From Rhodobiaceae bacterium (GTDB lineage: Bacteria > Pseudomonadota > Alphaproteobacteria > Rhizobiales > Aestuariivirgaceae), in assembly GCA_009885825.1 (NCBI GenBank), contig VFJY01000004.1:1-32352 (forward strand): a stretch of 32,352 bases of DNA. The letters run 5' to 3'. Under the pieces are notes generated by a model, which ran no database searches, was not told the origin of the DNA, and saw nothing but the letters and a program-made list of their open reading frames with translations. Position 1 is the stretch's first letter. Every line of letters starts with the position of its first letter. This document shows positions 17,234-25,960 of the stretch, one piece after another. Both the position numbers and the translations under genes were made by a program.

Positions 17234-18499
17234 ATGATCAACGCAGCGACAGCAAACAACGCAATGGCAGAACCCACAGAGTTTCCTGTGGCCCAGGTGC
17301 CGCGAGTCAATATCCATACTTTTTGTGATAATCAGCAAACTGCCGAGACACTTCAGTCCGCCGCCATGGACAGGCGAATGGCGCGGGCCCATGTCACCAT
17401 CCAACTCGGTGGCATATTGGCGGCGGTCCAAGTCTATCAGACACAGCCTACGCCAAATGTTCTCGTTGTCGAGTCTCATAGCTCAAGGGAAGGAATTCTG
17501 CTCGAGCTGGGCCAGCTTGCCCAGGTTTGTCAGCCAACCACCAAGGTTATCGTCATCGGACATCTTAATGATGTCATTCTTTACCGTGAATTGATCCGCC
17601 AAGGTGTCAGTGAATATCTGGTGGCGCCCATCGGCCAGATGCAGTTGATAGAAACGATCGCCAGCCTTTTTCAGGATCCAAAGGCCAAGCCGCTGGGCCG
17701 CATTATCGCATTCGTCGGCGCGAAGGGCGGCGTGGGATCGAGTACGATCGCCCACCATATCGCTTGGGCGATGTCAAACAACTTCGGGCTTGAAACCGTC
17801 ATTACGGATCTCGATCTTGCCTTCGGCACAGCGGGTTTGAATTTCAACCAGGATGCCTCCGGCGGCATGCTTGATGCCTTGGGTCAGCCTGATCGTATTG
17901 ACGCTACATTGCTTGATCGCATGTTGACAAAGCTGGGCGACAAGCTCAGCCTTTTGAATGGGCCAGGTGGTGTTGACCGGGATGTTTCCATTGATGCCTC
18001 AGCGATTGAAACAATCCTGAGCGTCATCAGGAACAGTGTTCCAAGCGTTATTGTCGATGTGCCAAATATGTGGGCGCCATGGATCAAGCACACATTGCTG
18101 AATGCTGATGAGGTTGTGATCACTTCGACGCCGGAATTGGCGAGTTTGAGAAATACTAAAAACATCATAGATCTTCTCAAAGTCTCGAGAACCAATGATG
18201 AAGCACCAAGATTGATTCTCAACCAGGTTGGCATGCCGAAACGTCCAGAGATTCCTGCGGCAGAGTTTGCCAAGGCGGTCGGCATTGCCCCTTCGCTCGT
18301 GATACCCCATGACCCGCAGTCGTTTGGCGCGGCGCAGAGCAATGGCCAGATGCTGTTCGAAGTCGCCCCCAAATCCAAATCAGCGGAGCTGCTCGCGGCG
18401 TTCACACAAGTTCTGCTGGGCACTGACAAGGGCGGAAAAGTGGCCAAGTCCGGGCTTTCGTCCCTATTCCAGAAATTTCCGACGCTGAGGAAGAAATAA
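17234..18499 (+). CDS. cpaE: Pilus localization ATPase CpaE/TadZ
   Basis: CpaE/TadZ is a MinD/ParA-like protein that positions the Tad pilus machine at the pole. The 421-residue protein has an N-terminal receiver-like domain (VLVVESHSSREGILLELGQLA, VIVIGHLNDVILYRELI) and a C-terminal ATPase domain with an intact deviant Walker A, GAKGGVGSST (about residue 162), and the partner motif DLDLAFGTAGLNFNQD. The receiver domain lacks an obvious full set of phospho-acceptor residues, as usual in the family. The stop overlaps the cpaF start in TAATG. Confidence 0.93.
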   Translation: MINAATANNAMAEPTEFPVAQVPRVNIHTFCDNQQTAETLQSAAMDRRMARAHVTIQLGGILAAVQVYQTQPTPNVLVVESHSSREGILLELGQLAQVCQPTTKVIVIGHLNDVILYRELIRQGVSEYLVAPIGQMQLIETIASLFQDPKAKPLGRIIAFVGAKGGVGSSTIAHHIAWAMSNNFGLETVITDLDLAFGTAGLNFNQDASGGMLDALGQPDRIDATLLDRMLTKLGDKLSLLNGPGGVDRDVSIDASAIETILSVIRNSVPSVIVDVPNMWAPWIKHTLLNADEVVITSTPELASLRNTKNIIDLLKVSRTNDEAPRLILNQVGMPKRPEIPAAEFAKAVGIAPSLVIPHDPQSFGAAQSNGQMLFEVAPKSKSAELLAAFTQVLLGTDKGGKVAKSGLSSLFQKFPTLRKK

Positions 18500-20013
18500 T
18501 GTTTGGCAAACGCGACGGCGCCGGACAAGAACAAAAGTCCTTTGCGCCCGCCTCCCATCCTCTCGCCACGAATGGAGATCAATTTGGTTTGGGCGCGGCC
18601 GCGGCTGTTGCCAGCCATATTCCTGAGCTCAATTCTCCTGGCGTTAAACAGGCGCCTCGCACGGCAGCACCCGCTGCGCCGTCGAGGGCCAGAGCGCCTG
18701 AACCGGTTCAAGCAGTGCGCAAATCCGAAAGCTACTACGACATCAAGAGTGCGATATTCAACGCCCTGATTGATGCCATCGATCTTACCCAGCTCGGCCA
18801 GCTTGATCGCGATGCAGCACGCGATGAAATCCGCGATATCGTCAATGAAATCATCACGCTCAAAGATGTCGTGATGTCAATTGCCGAGCAGGAAGAACTG
18901 CTTGAAGATATTTGTAACGACGTGTTGGGGTACGGGCCGCTTGAGCCGCTTTTGGCTCGCGACGATATATCCGATATTATGGTCAACGGCGCGAACCTTA
19001 CCTTCATCGAAGTTGCCGGCAAGATGCAGCAGACTGGCGTTCGCTTTCGCGACAATGGACAGCTTCTGAACATCTGCCAGCGAATCGTGAGCCAGGTCGG
19101 CAGGCGTGTTGACGAAGCCAGCCCCATATGCGACGCGCGTTTGCCAGACGGCTCTCGTGTCAACGTCATTGTAGGCCCGCTCGCGATTGATGGCCCGTGT
19201 CTCACAATTCGTAAGTTTAAAAAAGACCGTCTCAAACTAAATGATCTGGTGAAGTTCGGTTCTATTACGCCTGAGGGTGCGGTCATCCTTGAAATTATCG
19301 GCCGTGTACGCTGCAATGTGTTGATTTCCGGCGGCACAGGCTCCGGAAAAACCACACTTCTGAATTGCATGACCGGTCATATCGATCATGATGAACGCGT
19401 CATCACCTGCGAAGACGCCGCAGAACTCCAGCTTCAGCAGCCTCACGTTGTAAGACTCGAAACTCGCCCGCCCAATTTGGAGGGCGAAGGCTCAATCACC
19501 ATGCGCGATCTTGTCAAAAACTGCCTGCGTATGCGCCCTGAAAGAATCATTGTCGGCGAGGTTCGTGGACCTGAGGCATTCGATCTTCTGCAGGCCATGA
19601 ACACCGGTCACGACGGTTCGATGGGCACACTCCATGCAAACACGCCACGTGAGGCGCTCTCACGACTTGAATCAATGATCACCATGGGTGGCTACGCGCT
19701 GCCATCAAAGACCATCCGCGAAATGATTTGTGGTTCGATTGATGTGGTGATTCAGGCGGCGCGTCTGCGTGATGGCTCTCGCCGCATAACACACATAACG
19801 GAAGTTGTGGGCATGGAAGGGGAGGTCGTCATTACGCAGGACTTGTTCCTCTATGAAATGGTTGGCGAGGATGCCAATGGCAAGATCGTTGGCCGTCACC
19901 GGTCTACCGGAATAGCCAAGCCGCATTTCTGGGACCGCGCCCGCTATTACAATGAGGAAAGACGATTGGCTGATGCGCTTGAAAGCGCGGAAGCACGCAA
20001 TGAAAAGGATTAA
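18499..20013 (+). CDS. cpaF: Tad pilus secretion ATPase CpaF/TadA
   Basis: CpaF is the hexameric cytoplasmic ATPase powering Tad pilus assembly and retraction. The 504-residue protein has a variable N-terminus, then the PulE/TadA-type core: Walker [12 protein letters not shown] (about residue 280), the Asp box [21 protein letters not shown], Walker [27 protein letters not shown], and the His box [16 protein letters not shown]. It overlaps cpaE by one base and is followed by a 59-base gap before tadB. Confidence 0.96.
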   Translation: MFGKRDGAGQEQKSFAPASHPLATNGDQFGLGAAAAVASHIPELNSPGVKQAPRTAAPAAPSRARAPEPVQAVRKSESYYDIKSAIFNALIDAIDLTQLGQLDRDAARDEIRDIVNEIITLKDVVMSIAEQEELLEDICNDVLGYGPLEPLLARDDISDIMVNGANLTFIEVAGKMQQTGVRFRDNGQLLNICQRIVSQVGRRVDEASPICDARLPDGSRVNVIVGPLAIDGPCLTIRKFKKDRLKLNDLVKFGSITPEGAVILEIIGRVRCNVLISGGTGSGKTTLLNCMTGHIDHDERVITCEDAAELQLQQPHVVRLETRPPNLEGEGSITMRDLVKNCLRMRPERIIVGEVRGPEAFDLLQAMNTGHDGSMGTLHANTPREALSRLESMITMGGYALPSKTIREMICGSIDVVIQAARLRDGSRRITHITEVVGMEGEVVITQDLFLYEMVGEDANGKIVGRHRSTGIAKPHFWDRARYYNEERRLADALESAEARNEKD

Positions 20014-20072
20014 TTCTAAAGACGTATGCGTGTCCAAAAGCCACACCTGACACAATAAGGATCGAAGCAATT

Positions 20073-21080
20073 ATGTTTTTTGGCCAGGATGTTACGCAGA
20101 TTGCATTCATTTTCATGGTCGCCATTTCTGTGGGTGGCCTTGCGGTCGCAATACTGTTTCCCATGTTTGGCGGGTCTCCCGCATCAAAGCGAATTCAAGC
20201 AACGACCTCTGGAACCAAGATGGTGGCCAGGCAGTCACTGCGTTCAAGACTGATGGAAGATCCGAAAGATGCACGGCGAAAACAAATTCAGGAATCGCTC
20301 AATCAGGTAGCGGAGCGGGAGAAACAACGCAAACAACGCATCACTTTGCGGACACAGATTGCGCAAGCCGGACTTGATTTGACCGTTCGGAATTTTTGGC
20401 TTGCGTCATTCTGCATTGGAGCGGCATTTGCTGCAGCGTCATATTTCTTTGGAGCGCCGATCTATGTCACGGGAGCGGCGGCGGTTGTTGGATTTCTCGG
20501 CTTTCCAAGATGGGTCATAAAATTCTTGCGCACGCGCCGGCAGAATACTTTTCTCAATGACTTCGCTGACGCCATTGACGTCATGGTGCGGGGTCTGAAA
20601 TCCGGTCTGCCGGTTACCGATGCAATGCGCGTGATCGCAGCCGAGTCCGGGCCGCCGGTCGGTCCTGAATTCATGGAAATTGTCGAGGGGCAAAGAGTGG
20701 GGATTTCTATCGACCAAGGTGTTGAAAGAATGGTCGAAAGGATGCCTTTGCCTGAAGTCAATTTTCTCGCAATCGTGATGTCCATTCAGTCAAAGACAGG
20801 CGGCAATCTTTCAGAGGCCCTGGGCAACCTCTCCAAAGTGTTGCGTGATCGGAAAAAAATGAAATCCAAAATAAAAGCGGTCAGCCAAGAGGCCAAGTCT
20901 TCGGCCGCCATTATTGGGTCGCTGCCATTTCTCATCATGACTGGTATGATGTTCATGAGTCCCGGCTATCTTGACCCAATGTTCAATACAAGTTTGGGTA
21001 ATTTATTGGTGATAGGAAGCGCTGTTTGGATGACCCTGGGCGTGCTCGTGATGAAGAAAATGATCAATATTGATATCTAA
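20073..21080 (+). CDS. tadB: Tad pilus inner-membrane protein TadB
   Basis: TadB is one of two inner-membrane platform proteins related to GspF/PilC. The 335-residue protein has an N-terminal transmembrane segment (IAFIFMVAISVGGLAVAILFP), a basic cytoplasmic region, then a pair of hydrophobic segments and the T2SF domain with DAIDVMVRGLKSGLPVTDAM and TGGNLSEALGNLSKVLRDR, and a C-terminal hydrophobic pair. These are the standard TadB signatures. AAGGA lies eleven bases upstream of the ATG. It is followed by tadC after 17 bases. Confidence 0.93.
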   Translation: MFFGQDVTQIAFIFMVAISVGGLAVAILFPMFGGSPASKRIQATTSGTKMVARQSLRSRLMEDPKDARRKQIQESLNQVAEREKQRKQRITLRTQIAQAGLDLTVRNFWLASFCIGAAFAAASYFFGAPIYVTGAAAVVGFLGFPRWVIKFLRTRRQNTFLNDFADAIDVMVRGLKSGLPVTDAMRVIAAESGPPVGPEFMEIVEGQRVGISIDQGVERMVERMPLPEVNFLAIVMSIQSKTGGNLSEALGNLSKVLRDRKKMKSKIKAVSQEAKSSAAIIGSLPFLIMTGMMFMSPGYLDPMFNTSLGNLLVIGSAVWMTLGVLVMKKMINIDI

Positions 21081-21097
21081 GGCAAGGCCAGCCCAAA

Positions 21098-22069
21098 ATG
21101 ATGAATGTAGTTTCGAACCTGATCCAAGTCGAAGTCTTGATTTCCATATTTATTGGATTTGCGGCATTTGGAACAATATTGACCATCGCCGCGCCCTACT
21201 TCGCCACTGACAGGCTGGGTTCCCGTATTAAAGCCGTGTCCATTGAGCGTGACAAACTGCGGGCGCAACAGAAAGCCCAGATGGCAGGCAGCGAAGCAAG
21301 ACTGCGCGATAAGCCCAAGACGGGTATTGTCACTCAAGCAGTTGAAGCCCTGAATTTACGGCGTTACTTTGCTGCTGATAGCGCGCGAGACCTGTTGCGT
21401 CAGGCCGGCATGAGAACTGAGCGGCAGCTTGTGATGTTTCTCGGTTTGAGGTTTGTGACCCCAATCGTTATCGCAATTGTTGCGTTTGTCTATTCTTCCA
21501 CTGTTTTTGCCGAGAAAGTTCCACCAAATATGCGGCCAATTGTTGGATTAATAGGCCTCATTGTAGGTTTCTACCTGCCGAGTATTGTCGTCAAGAATCT
21601 CAGAAGCAGGCGGCAGGAATCAATTCGAAGATCATGGTCGGATGCGCTTGATCTGCTGCTGATTTGTGTCGAGTCCGGCATGGCGATAGAACCGGCAATG
21701 CATCGTGTGGCGCGCGAAATTGGCAGCGGATCTGTTCCCTTGGCTGAAGAGCTGACTTTGACAATAGCTGAATTGTCATATCTGCAGGATCGCCGCAAGG
21801 CTTTCGAAAATTTGGCCAAGCGCACCGGCATGCCAACAGTGAAATCTGTTGTCACGAGCCTTATTCAGTCTGAGCGATACGGCACACCGCTTGGAACAGC
21901 CCTTCGTGTTCTGGCCCAGGAAAACCGCGATGCGCGCATGTCTGAAGCGGAGAGAAAGGCGGCAGCGCTCCCGCCAAAACTGACCGTGCCAATGATTCTG
22001 TTTTTCCTTCCAATTATTTTTGTTGTCATTCTGGGGCCTGCTATCATTCAAGTTATGGGCCTCAAATAG
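21098..22069 (+). CDS. tadC: Tad pilus inner-membrane protein TadC
   Basis: TadC partners TadB in the inner-membrane platform. The 323-residue protein has an N-terminal hydrophobic segment, a central membrane pair (LRFVTPIVIAIVAFVYSSTVFA, IVGLIGLIVGFYLPSIVV), the T2SF region SDALDLLLICVESGMAIEPAMHRVA and SLIQSERYGTPLGTALRVLAQENRD, and a C-terminal membrane anchor. It is complete. The customary downstream tadD gene, a TPR lipoprotein, is absent; an IS remnant begins within 25 bases. No terminator is visible after the stop. Confidence 0.93.
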   Translation: MMNVVSNLIQVEVLISIFIGFAAFGTILTIAAPYFATDRLGSRIKAVSIERDKLRAQQKAQMAGSEARLRDKPKTGIVTQAVEALNLRRYFAADSARDLLRQAGMRTERQLVMFLGLRFVTPIVIAIVAFVYSSTVFAEKVPPNMRPIVGLIGLIVGFYLPSIVVKNLRSRRQESIRRSWSDALDLLLICVESGMAIEPAMHRVAREIGSGSVPLAEELTLTIAELSYLQDRRKAFENLAKRTGMPTVKSVVTSLIQSERYGTPLGTALRVLAQENRDARMSEAERKAAALPPKLTVPMILFFLPIIFVVILGPAIIQVMGLK

Positions 22070-22093
22070 CGGGAGCATTTCGCCCAGCGTGAA

Positions 22094-22403
22094 CTAGTCA
22101 TAACTCATTGGGCTCAGGACCCATTGATTGAGATTGAAGATGAAGGCTGCTGCGATGCAGATGGCCGAGAAGAAAGTTGGGCGCAGCGGTCATAACGGGT
22201 TGAGATACGCCGCCAGTCTTTGAGTCCGCCGAACATGTTATCGATTTTTTGGCGCTGCCTGTAGAGGATTTGTCGAATGAGACGGACTGGCGGTGGTTTA
22301 TCGTGGGCGGGATACAGGCGACAATGCCCTTGACTTCGAGCGCATCGCGGAACTCGTCGCTGTCATAGCCTTTGTCGGCAATGAGGGTCTTGGCCCTCGG
22401 AAG
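22094..22403 (-). pseudogene. 3' remnant of an IS5-family transposase gene
   Basis: On the minus strand the text KTLIADKGYDSDEFRDALE, then GIVACIPP, identifies the C-terminal third of an IS5-type transposase. Two frameshifts break the frame. One lies after FDK; restoring a base gives YRQRQKIDNMFGGLKDWRRIS. The second lies after RYDRCA; another correction gives FFSAICIAAAFIFNLNQ and the TAG stop at 22094-22096. The terminal glutamate of the usual catalytic motif IEN reads D (IDN). The N-terminal part, the start and one IS end are missing, and the sequence breaks off near 22403. Confidence 0.85.
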
Positions 22404-22483
22404 TTATGAATAGAGCAGTTTTGCGCTAGTGTGGTCGCTCATTAGGTCCGCCTGTTGCAATCAAGCTATCTGAAGTCCCTCCA

Positions 22484-23349
22484 CTCTTTCGGGGCAAGTC
22501 CAGGTTTGTCGGGCTGGCGATGGATGACTGGGTGCGGGATGCCTCGACCTTCTCCAAGAACCTGGAGTGGCTGATGCAGGTGGATGTGGCGCGAGCCTTT
22601 TCATGTCCACCTTGCTGAACCTGCCACAGGTGAAGGGCCTGCTGTCTTCGGGGCACTTTGTCGGTGGATGGCACGCTGATTGATGCTTGGGCGTCGATGA
22701 AGAGTTTCGCGCCGAAGGATGGCTCGGGCGAACCGCCAACTAGAGGCCGCAAAGGTGAGCGCAACTTCCGCAAGGAGAAGCGCTCCAACGAGACCCACGC
22801 GTCAACAACCTATCCCGCTGCCATGCTGTTCCACAAGGGCGATGGCCGGTCAAGCCGCCTGTGCTTCATGGGCCATGCGCTGATGGAGAACCGCAACGGC
22901 CTCATCGTCGATTGCGATCTCACCCAGGCCACAGGCAGCGCAGAACGCGAGGCGACACTTGCAATGATCGCGCGCAGCAGCAAGGGCAAAACCATGAGCA
23001 AGGCCCGCGTGACGCTTGCTGCCGACAAGGGCTTCGACGCCGAAAGCTTTGTGCAAACGCTCAAAGCGCAGAAGGTGACGCCGCCCATCGCCATCAATGC
23101 CAGGACCTGCCAGACAGGCACCATCCACAAGACCGCCGTCGATGGCCGCACCACCCGCCATGAAGGTTATGCCATCAGCCAAAGATGCCGTAAGCGCATC
23201 GAAGAATCCTTTGGCTGTGCCAGGACCATCGGTGGGGCCGCCAAGCTGAAAGTCAGGGGGGGCTCGCCAAGGCCAAGGGCTTCTTCACGTTCCGAATGAT
23301 TGCCTGCAATCTCATCCGCGTCCCCAAACTGCTGGCAGCCGCAGCGTGA
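22484..23349 (+). pseudogene. Degenerate DDE transposase, IS5/IS1182-like
   Basis: The plus strand holds a transposase of a second element. It starts within FVGLAMDDWVRDASTFSKN at about 22505-22560, so the N-terminus is gone. The catalytic D is in SVDGTLIDAWAS, the second D in AADKGFDAESF, and the E in RKRIEESFG. Breaks in frame are visible near 22597-22602 (run of T before the ATG), near 22660, and at a seven-G run around 23255, after which LAKAKGFFTFRMIACNLIRVPKLLAAAA ends at TGA 23347-23349. It is not translatable as one protein. The family label is from memory of similar sequences. Confidence 0.85.
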
Positions 23350-23458
23350 TGCCGCATCTCCTGAACATAAAAAACCAATACAGCAGCCGCAGAAGCCGAC
23401 AGCATCCGTCAACCCGCATGATCAAAAATCAAGACAACATACATAAACGATGGGTGTG

Positions 23459-23480
23459 AGAGTTTTTCAACAGCCTGTTA
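23459..23480. repeat. Right end (terminal repeat) of the IS5/IS1182-like element
   Basis: The segment AGAGTTTTTCAACAGCCTGT lies 110 bases past the transposase stop and resembles termini of this IS group. Coding homology to an ABC permease resumes directly after it at 23481. No inverted partner copy is visible on the left side (22404-22484), in line with the element's left end having been lost. Confidence 0.55.
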
Positions 23481-23960
23481 GGCACTGGTTCTGTGGCGCT
23501 TATCTATATGCTGCTCCGTTCCAAAATTGGCCTTGCGCTCACGGCGATCCGCGACAGTGAAATCGCCTCCTCAAGCCTCGGCGTCAAAATCGAGCCGGTG
23601 AAATTTGCGGTCTATATCCTGGTCGCCGCCGCCACGGCCATGGTGGGAGCATTGATCTTCCTGCAAAAGCTCCGCATCTCGCCCGATGCCGCTTTCAGCG
23701 TCAATGACTGGACCGCCTTTGTCATTTTCATCGTTGTCATCGGTGGCATCGGCACCATCGAAGGCCCAATTATTGGAACAATCATATATTTCCTGCTGCG
23801 TGAATTCCTTGCTGACCTGGGCTCAACCTATCTGATGATTTTGGGTGCGCTCGCCATCATCATCATGCTGGCTGCACCGAAGGGCATTTGGGGCTACATT
23901 GCCCAGCGCTACAATATTTCACTCTTCCCCACTGGTTACCGTGTTCATTGGAAGGACTAG
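23481..23960 (+). pseudogene. livM: Branched-chain-type ABC transporter permease LivM, 5'-truncated
   Basis: About 159 codons remain of a LivM-type inner-membrane permease, which normally has 320-350. The frame is open from the IS end and includes the diagnostic LLRSKIGLALTAIRDSEIASSSLGV and the EAA-like loop, followed by three or four hydrophobic segments and WGYIAQRYNISLFPTGYRVHWKD. The N-terminal half and any livH, livG, livF or binding-protein genes are missing. A GTG or ATG start inside (23493 or 23508) could give a fragment, but that would not be a working permease. Just two bases separate its stop from the next gene, so in the parent operon it was co-transcribed with the catabolic genes and probably imported the substrate. 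Confidence 0.85.
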
Positions 23961-23962
23961 AC

Positions 23963-24901
23963 ATGGCAAAGGCTCCGGCGAGAAAAATCATCATATCCTG
24001 CGCGATTACAGGCAGCATCCATACGCCCACCATGTCTGACGCCCTTCCCATAACGCCAACACAAATTGCCGAACAGGCCATTGACGCGGCCAAGGCGGGC
24101 GCTGCCATCTTGCATCTTCATGCCCGCAACCCCGAAACCGGAAAGCCAACGCCCGATCCCGCCGTATTCATGGAGTTTCTGCCGCGCATCAAGCAGGGGT
24201 GCGATGCGGTCATTAACATTACAACTGGCGGCAGCATGATCATGACCGTTGACCAGCGCTTGGAGGGACCCAGGGCGTTGAAGCCCGAAATGTGTTCCCT
24301 CAATATGGGATCCATGAACTTCGCGCTGCATCCCCTGGCTGACCGTTACAAGGCCTGGAAGCATGACTGGGAAGAACCCTATCTGCGCGCTTCCGAGGAC
24401 ATGATTTTCCGCAACACGTTCCGCGATATTGACCGAATCATGAAAACAATGGGCGATAACGGCACCCGCTTTGAGCATGAATGTTATGATGTGGGCCATC
24501 TCTACAATCTCGCGCATTTTGTTGACCGCGGACTGGTGAAAGGCCCATTTTTTGTGCAGATGATTTTCGGAATACTCGGCGGCATTGGCGCCGAAATTCG
24601 CAATCTCGTATTCATGAAAGAAACCGCTGACAAGCTGTTTGGAGATGACTATCAATGGTCGGTGCTCGCCGCAGGCAGGAATCAGATGCCCTTTGCCACC
24701 CAGGCCGTGATGATGGGTGGCAATGTGCGCGTGGGTCTTGAAGACAGTCTTTTTATCAGCAAGGGAAAACTGGCCACATCGAATGCGGAGCAAGTGACGA
24801 AGATTCGCCATATCATTGAGGAATTGGGCTTCGAAATCGCCAACCCCAATGAAGCCCGCGCCATGCTGGCGCTCAAGGGCGCCGACAAAATTGGTTTCTG
24901 A
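23963..24901 (+). CDS. Beta-keto acid cleavage enzyme (BKACE, DUF849)
   Basis: BKACE enzymes condense a beta-keto acid with acetyl-CoA and cleave it to acetoacetate plus a shorter acyl-CoA; the first one known is Kce of lysine fermentation. This 312-residue protein shows the family zinc-binding HLHARNP segment near residue 53, ISCAITGSIHTPTMSD at the N-terminus, the glutamate-containing strand GAEIRNLVFMKETAD, and the C-terminal GGNVRVGLEDSLFI (family GxEDN-like, here EDS). The ATG at 23963 follows GGAAGGA; a longer in-frame ORF from 23888 lies inside livM. Its place in a hydroxyquinol operon points to 3-oxoadipate as substrate, an inference. Confidence 0.88.
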   Translation: MAKAPARKIIISCAITGSIHTPTMSDALPITPTQIAEQAIDAAKAGAAILHLHARNPETGKPTPDPAVFMEFLPRIKQGCDAVINITTGGSMIMTVDQRLEGPRALKPEMCSLNMGSMNFALHPLADRYKAWKHDWEEPYLRASEDMIFRNTFRDIDRIMKTMGDNGTRFEHECYDVGHLYNLAHFVDRGLVKGPFFVQMIFGILGGIGAEIRNLVFMKETADKLFGDDYQWSVLAAGRNQMPFATQAVMMGGNVRVGLEDSLFISKGKLATSNAEQVTKIRHIIEELGFEIANPNEARAMLALKGADKIGF

Positions 24902-24904
24902 CCA

Positions 24905-25933
24905 ATGACAAAACTGTTGTTCGCCTTTTCTGGCCTGCCCACACGCGTCATTTTTGGCGCGGGCAAGCTTGCAGAGGTTTCAGCCGAGTCCGAAAAGCTT
25001 GGCATGAAACGCCCGTTGATCATAACCGGTCAACAACAGTCAAAACTTGGCCGCGACATTGCTGCGAAACTTGTGGCCACGGCCTTCGACGGCGCGGCCA
25101 TGCACACGCCAGTGAACATCACAGAAACCGCAATGGCAATTGTCGGGGACCAGAAAATTGACGGCACAATAGCGATTGGCGGCGGCTCGGCCATTGGCCT
25201 TGGAAAGGCCATCGCCTGGCGCACCGGTCTGCCGCAAATCGCCGTGCCCACGACCTATGCCGGTTCAGAAATGACAAATATTCTGGGCGAAACCGAAGCG
25301 GGCGCAAAAATCACCAGGCGCGATACAAAAATCCAGCCGGAAACCGTGATCTATGATCCCGATCTCACAATGTCATTGCCCAGAGCCTTGGCCGCGACCT
25401 CCGCCATGAATGCCATCGCCCATGCGGTTGAGGCGCTCTATGCGAAGGACGGAAATCCCGTGATCTCGCTGATGGCGGAAGAGGGCATCAGGGCCCTGGC
25501 CATGGTTGGCGCGGACCGCGAAGAAGCTCTCTACGGAGCCTGGCTTTGTGGTTCGGTTTTGGGCGCGGTCAGCATGGCGCTGCACCACAAGCTGTGCCAC
25601 GTGCTGGGAGGTTCTTTCAATCTGCCCCATTCTGAAACCCATGCCGTGGTCCTGCCCCATGCCACTGCCTACAATGCGGCGGCGGCCCCGGATGCGATGG
25701 CCCGCGTCGTGCGCGCCCTCAACGCCAGATCCGCCCCACAGGGCCTATATGATCTTGCGAAATCCTTGAACGCGCCAACTTCCCTCAAGGCGCTTGGTCT
25801 CAAGGAAACCGACCTCGCCCGCGCCGCAGAGATAGCGGCGGCCAATCCCTATTGGAACCCCCAAGTCATTACGCTGGAGGGACTTCGAAAACTTCTGGAC
25901 GACGCTTTCCATGGCCACCGTCCCCATGCTTGA
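24905..25933 (+). CDS. Maleylacetate reductase
   Basis: This enzyme reduces maleylacetate to 3-oxoadipate with NAD(P)H. The 342-residue protein is an iron-type alcohol dehydrogenase-fold enzyme of the maleylacetate reductase group: RVIFGAGKLAEV at the N-terminus, IGGGSAIGLGKAIA nucleotide-binding loop, PTTYAGSEMTNILGETEAG (diagnostic of the group), and the histidine-rich stretch LHHKLCHVLGGSFNLPHSETHAVVLPH. The stop of the BKACE gene is four bases upstream. It acts directly after the hydroxyquinol dioxygenase in the pathway. Confidence 0.93.
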   Translation: MTKLLFAFSGLPTRVIFGAGKLAEVSAESEKLGMKRPLIITGQQQSKLGRDIAAKLVATAFDGAAMHTPVNITETAMAIVGDQKIDGTIAIGGGSAIGLGKAIAWRTGLPQIAVPTTYAGSEMTNILGETEAGAKITRRDTKIQPETVIYDPDLTMSLPRALAATSAMNAIAHAVEALYAKDGNPVISLMAEEGIRALAMVGADREEALYGAWLCGSVLGAVSMALHHKLCHVLGGSFNLPHSETHAVVLPHATAYNAAAAPDAMARVVRALNARSAPQGLYDLAKSLNAPTSLKALGLKETDLARAAEIAAANPYWNPQVITLEGLRKLLDDAFHGHRPHA

Positions 25934-25960
25934 ATTGCATAATTTTCAGGGAGGCGCCAA

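Noticed and set aside
17234-18499. CpaE as an ordinary ParA/MinD partition protein
   Set aside because: Its position between cpaD and cpaF, and the N-terminal receiver-like domain, fit TadZ/CpaE.
22658-23299. 213-codon ORF taken as a functional protein
   Set aside because: It is a frame-limited piece of a transposase, with homology continuing in other frames on both sides; it is described as a pseudogene.
23957-24811. Long open frame (284 codons) on the minus strand over the BKACE gene
   Set aside because: The plus-strand BKACE protein has strong family motifs; the antisense frame resembles nothing and reflects codon bias.
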